In this document: in pieces, positions 63,634 to 64,000 of the stretch
Numbering within the stretch: position 1 is the first letter of the stretch
How the letters are laid out: the number at the start of each line of letters is the position of its first letter
Origin: Anoxybacteroides tepidamans
Lineage (GTDB): Bacteria > Bacillota > Bacilli > Bacillales > Anoxybacillaceae
NCBI RefSeq assembly: GCF_014201465.1
Contig: NZ_JACHEP010000001.1
Coordinates: forward strand, 228,833 to 292,832
Direction: 5' to 3'
Length of the DNA: 64,000 nt
Made by a program: the position numbers and the translations under genes
The notes under the pieces: generated by a model
Database searches by the model: none
Told to the model about the DNA's origin: nothing
What the model saw: the letters and a program-made list of their open reading frames with translations, nothing else

Positions 63634-64000
63634 TTATTGACGAATTTTTTCTAATTCACTGTACATTTCCTTTACAAGTTCTTCGCCAAATTTTTTAGCA
63701 TATTTATCAATAACAGGTTTAATTGCTTCTTCCATCTTCTTACGTTCCTCATCACTTACTTCATTAATCTTAATACCTGTTTTCTTTAATTCCTCTAGCG
63801 CCTTCTTGTCTTCTTGACGACTAAGCTCCCGTTGATACTTGCCAGCTTCCACAGCTGCATCCTTTAAAATCTGCTGCTCTTCTGGTGATAAATTATCCCA
63901 GAATTTTTTGCTGACCAAGAAAACAAACGGAGTATAAACATGTTTAGTAAGGCTCAAATAATTTTGCACCTCATAAAATTTATTAGATTTAATTGTTGCC
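63634..64000 (-). CDS. TRAP transporter substrate-binding protein DctP, C-terminal part
   Basis: The readable part has about 120 residues and continues beyond the right edge. It shows the C-terminal helices of DctP proteins, with LSLTKHVYTPFVFLVSKKFW, LSPEEQQILKDAA and a charged helix ending ELEKIRQ. It should capture a carboxylate or sugar acid outside the cell. It is the upstream neighbour of the LarA-family gene and probably brings in the substrate of the cluster. Confidence 0.9.
   Translation of the reverse strand, partial: ATIKSNKFYEVQNYLSLTKHVYTPFVFLVSKKFWDNLSPEEQQILKDAAVEAGKYQRELSRQEDKKALEELKKTGIKINEVSDEERKKMEEAIKPVIDKYAKKFGEELVKEMYSELEKIRQ

Noticed and set aside
1-64000. CRISPR array, rRNA or tRNA genes, replication origin
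   Set aside because: No evenly spaced repeats, no rRNA or tRNA-like folds and no DnaA-box cluster were seen on reading through the window.

Overview
The window reads as a chromosomal segment of a thermophilic, moderately low-GC member of the Bacillaceae, most like Geobacillus, Parageobacillus or Anoxybacillus. The reasons are the Bacillus-type ribosome binding sites with frequent GTG and TTG starts, CcpA (cre) and GlnR/TnrA sites, a CsoR copper regulator, the YIEGIA pair and a urt-ure operon of the thermophilic Bacillus type. Genus assignment is inference. No rRNA, tRNA or CRISPR array was seen.

Layout. 1-7.5 kb is mixed and partly decayed: the start of a tripartite tricarboxylate receptor gene, a coiled-coil protein, a beheaded mtlD, a haloacid dehalogenase, a glcD tail, a pyruvate kinase lacking its C-terminal domain, an MFS carrier and a C39-like peptidase. 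7.5-30 kb is a copper and envelope-redox island. It holds a lipoprotein multicopper oxidase, a Csp-type copper-storage protein, csoR-copA-copZ under a CsoR operator, ccdA and a TlpA-like thioredoxin with a membrane N-terminus, a DsbD/CcdA-like membrane protein with a SHOCT protein, a BNR lipoprotein, a VTT membrane protein, a histidine kinase and response regulator, a CWB2-like lipoprotein, a DUF302 protein, a second His-rich copper ATPase, two membrane cupredoxins and small Met/His-rich membrane proteins. This island is littered with mobile DNA: two complete copies of a 247-248 bp non-coding element with terminal inverted repeats and 9-bp target duplications, decayed copies, an IS607-type element (serine recombinase plus TnpB) and fragments of a YVTN propeller gene.

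30-42 kb holds the YIEGIA pair and a continuous urea block read leftwards: urtABCDE (urea ABC importer), ureABC (urease), ureEFGD (nickel insertion) and a ureH-type nickel carrier. Its promoter carries two GlnR/TnrA boxes and its leader can form three hairpins, so it is probably expressed under nitrogen limitation. 42-47 kb holds an alcohol dehydrogenase and a methylmalonate-semialdehyde dehydrogenase behind a sigma-54 promoter with a cre site and a three-fold 11-bp repeat, next to their sigma-54 activator.

47-64 kb is a sugar-acid catabolic cluster, all leftward: TRAP receptor, LarA-family nickel-pincer racemase or epimerase, IlvD/Edd dehydratase, IclR regulator, FAH-family enzyme, ketoglutarate-semialdehyde dehydrogenase, larE-larB-larC, a DapA-family lyase, a U32-like protein, split UxaA-type dehydratase, galactonate-dehydratase-like enolase and a hydroxyacid dehydrogenase. 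The parts fit a non-phosphorylative (Weimberg-like) route from an aldonic acid to 2-oxoglutarate, with a nickel-pincer enzyme and its own cofactor factory at the entry. This is the best candidate for an undescribed system. Nickel links it to the neighbouring urease block.
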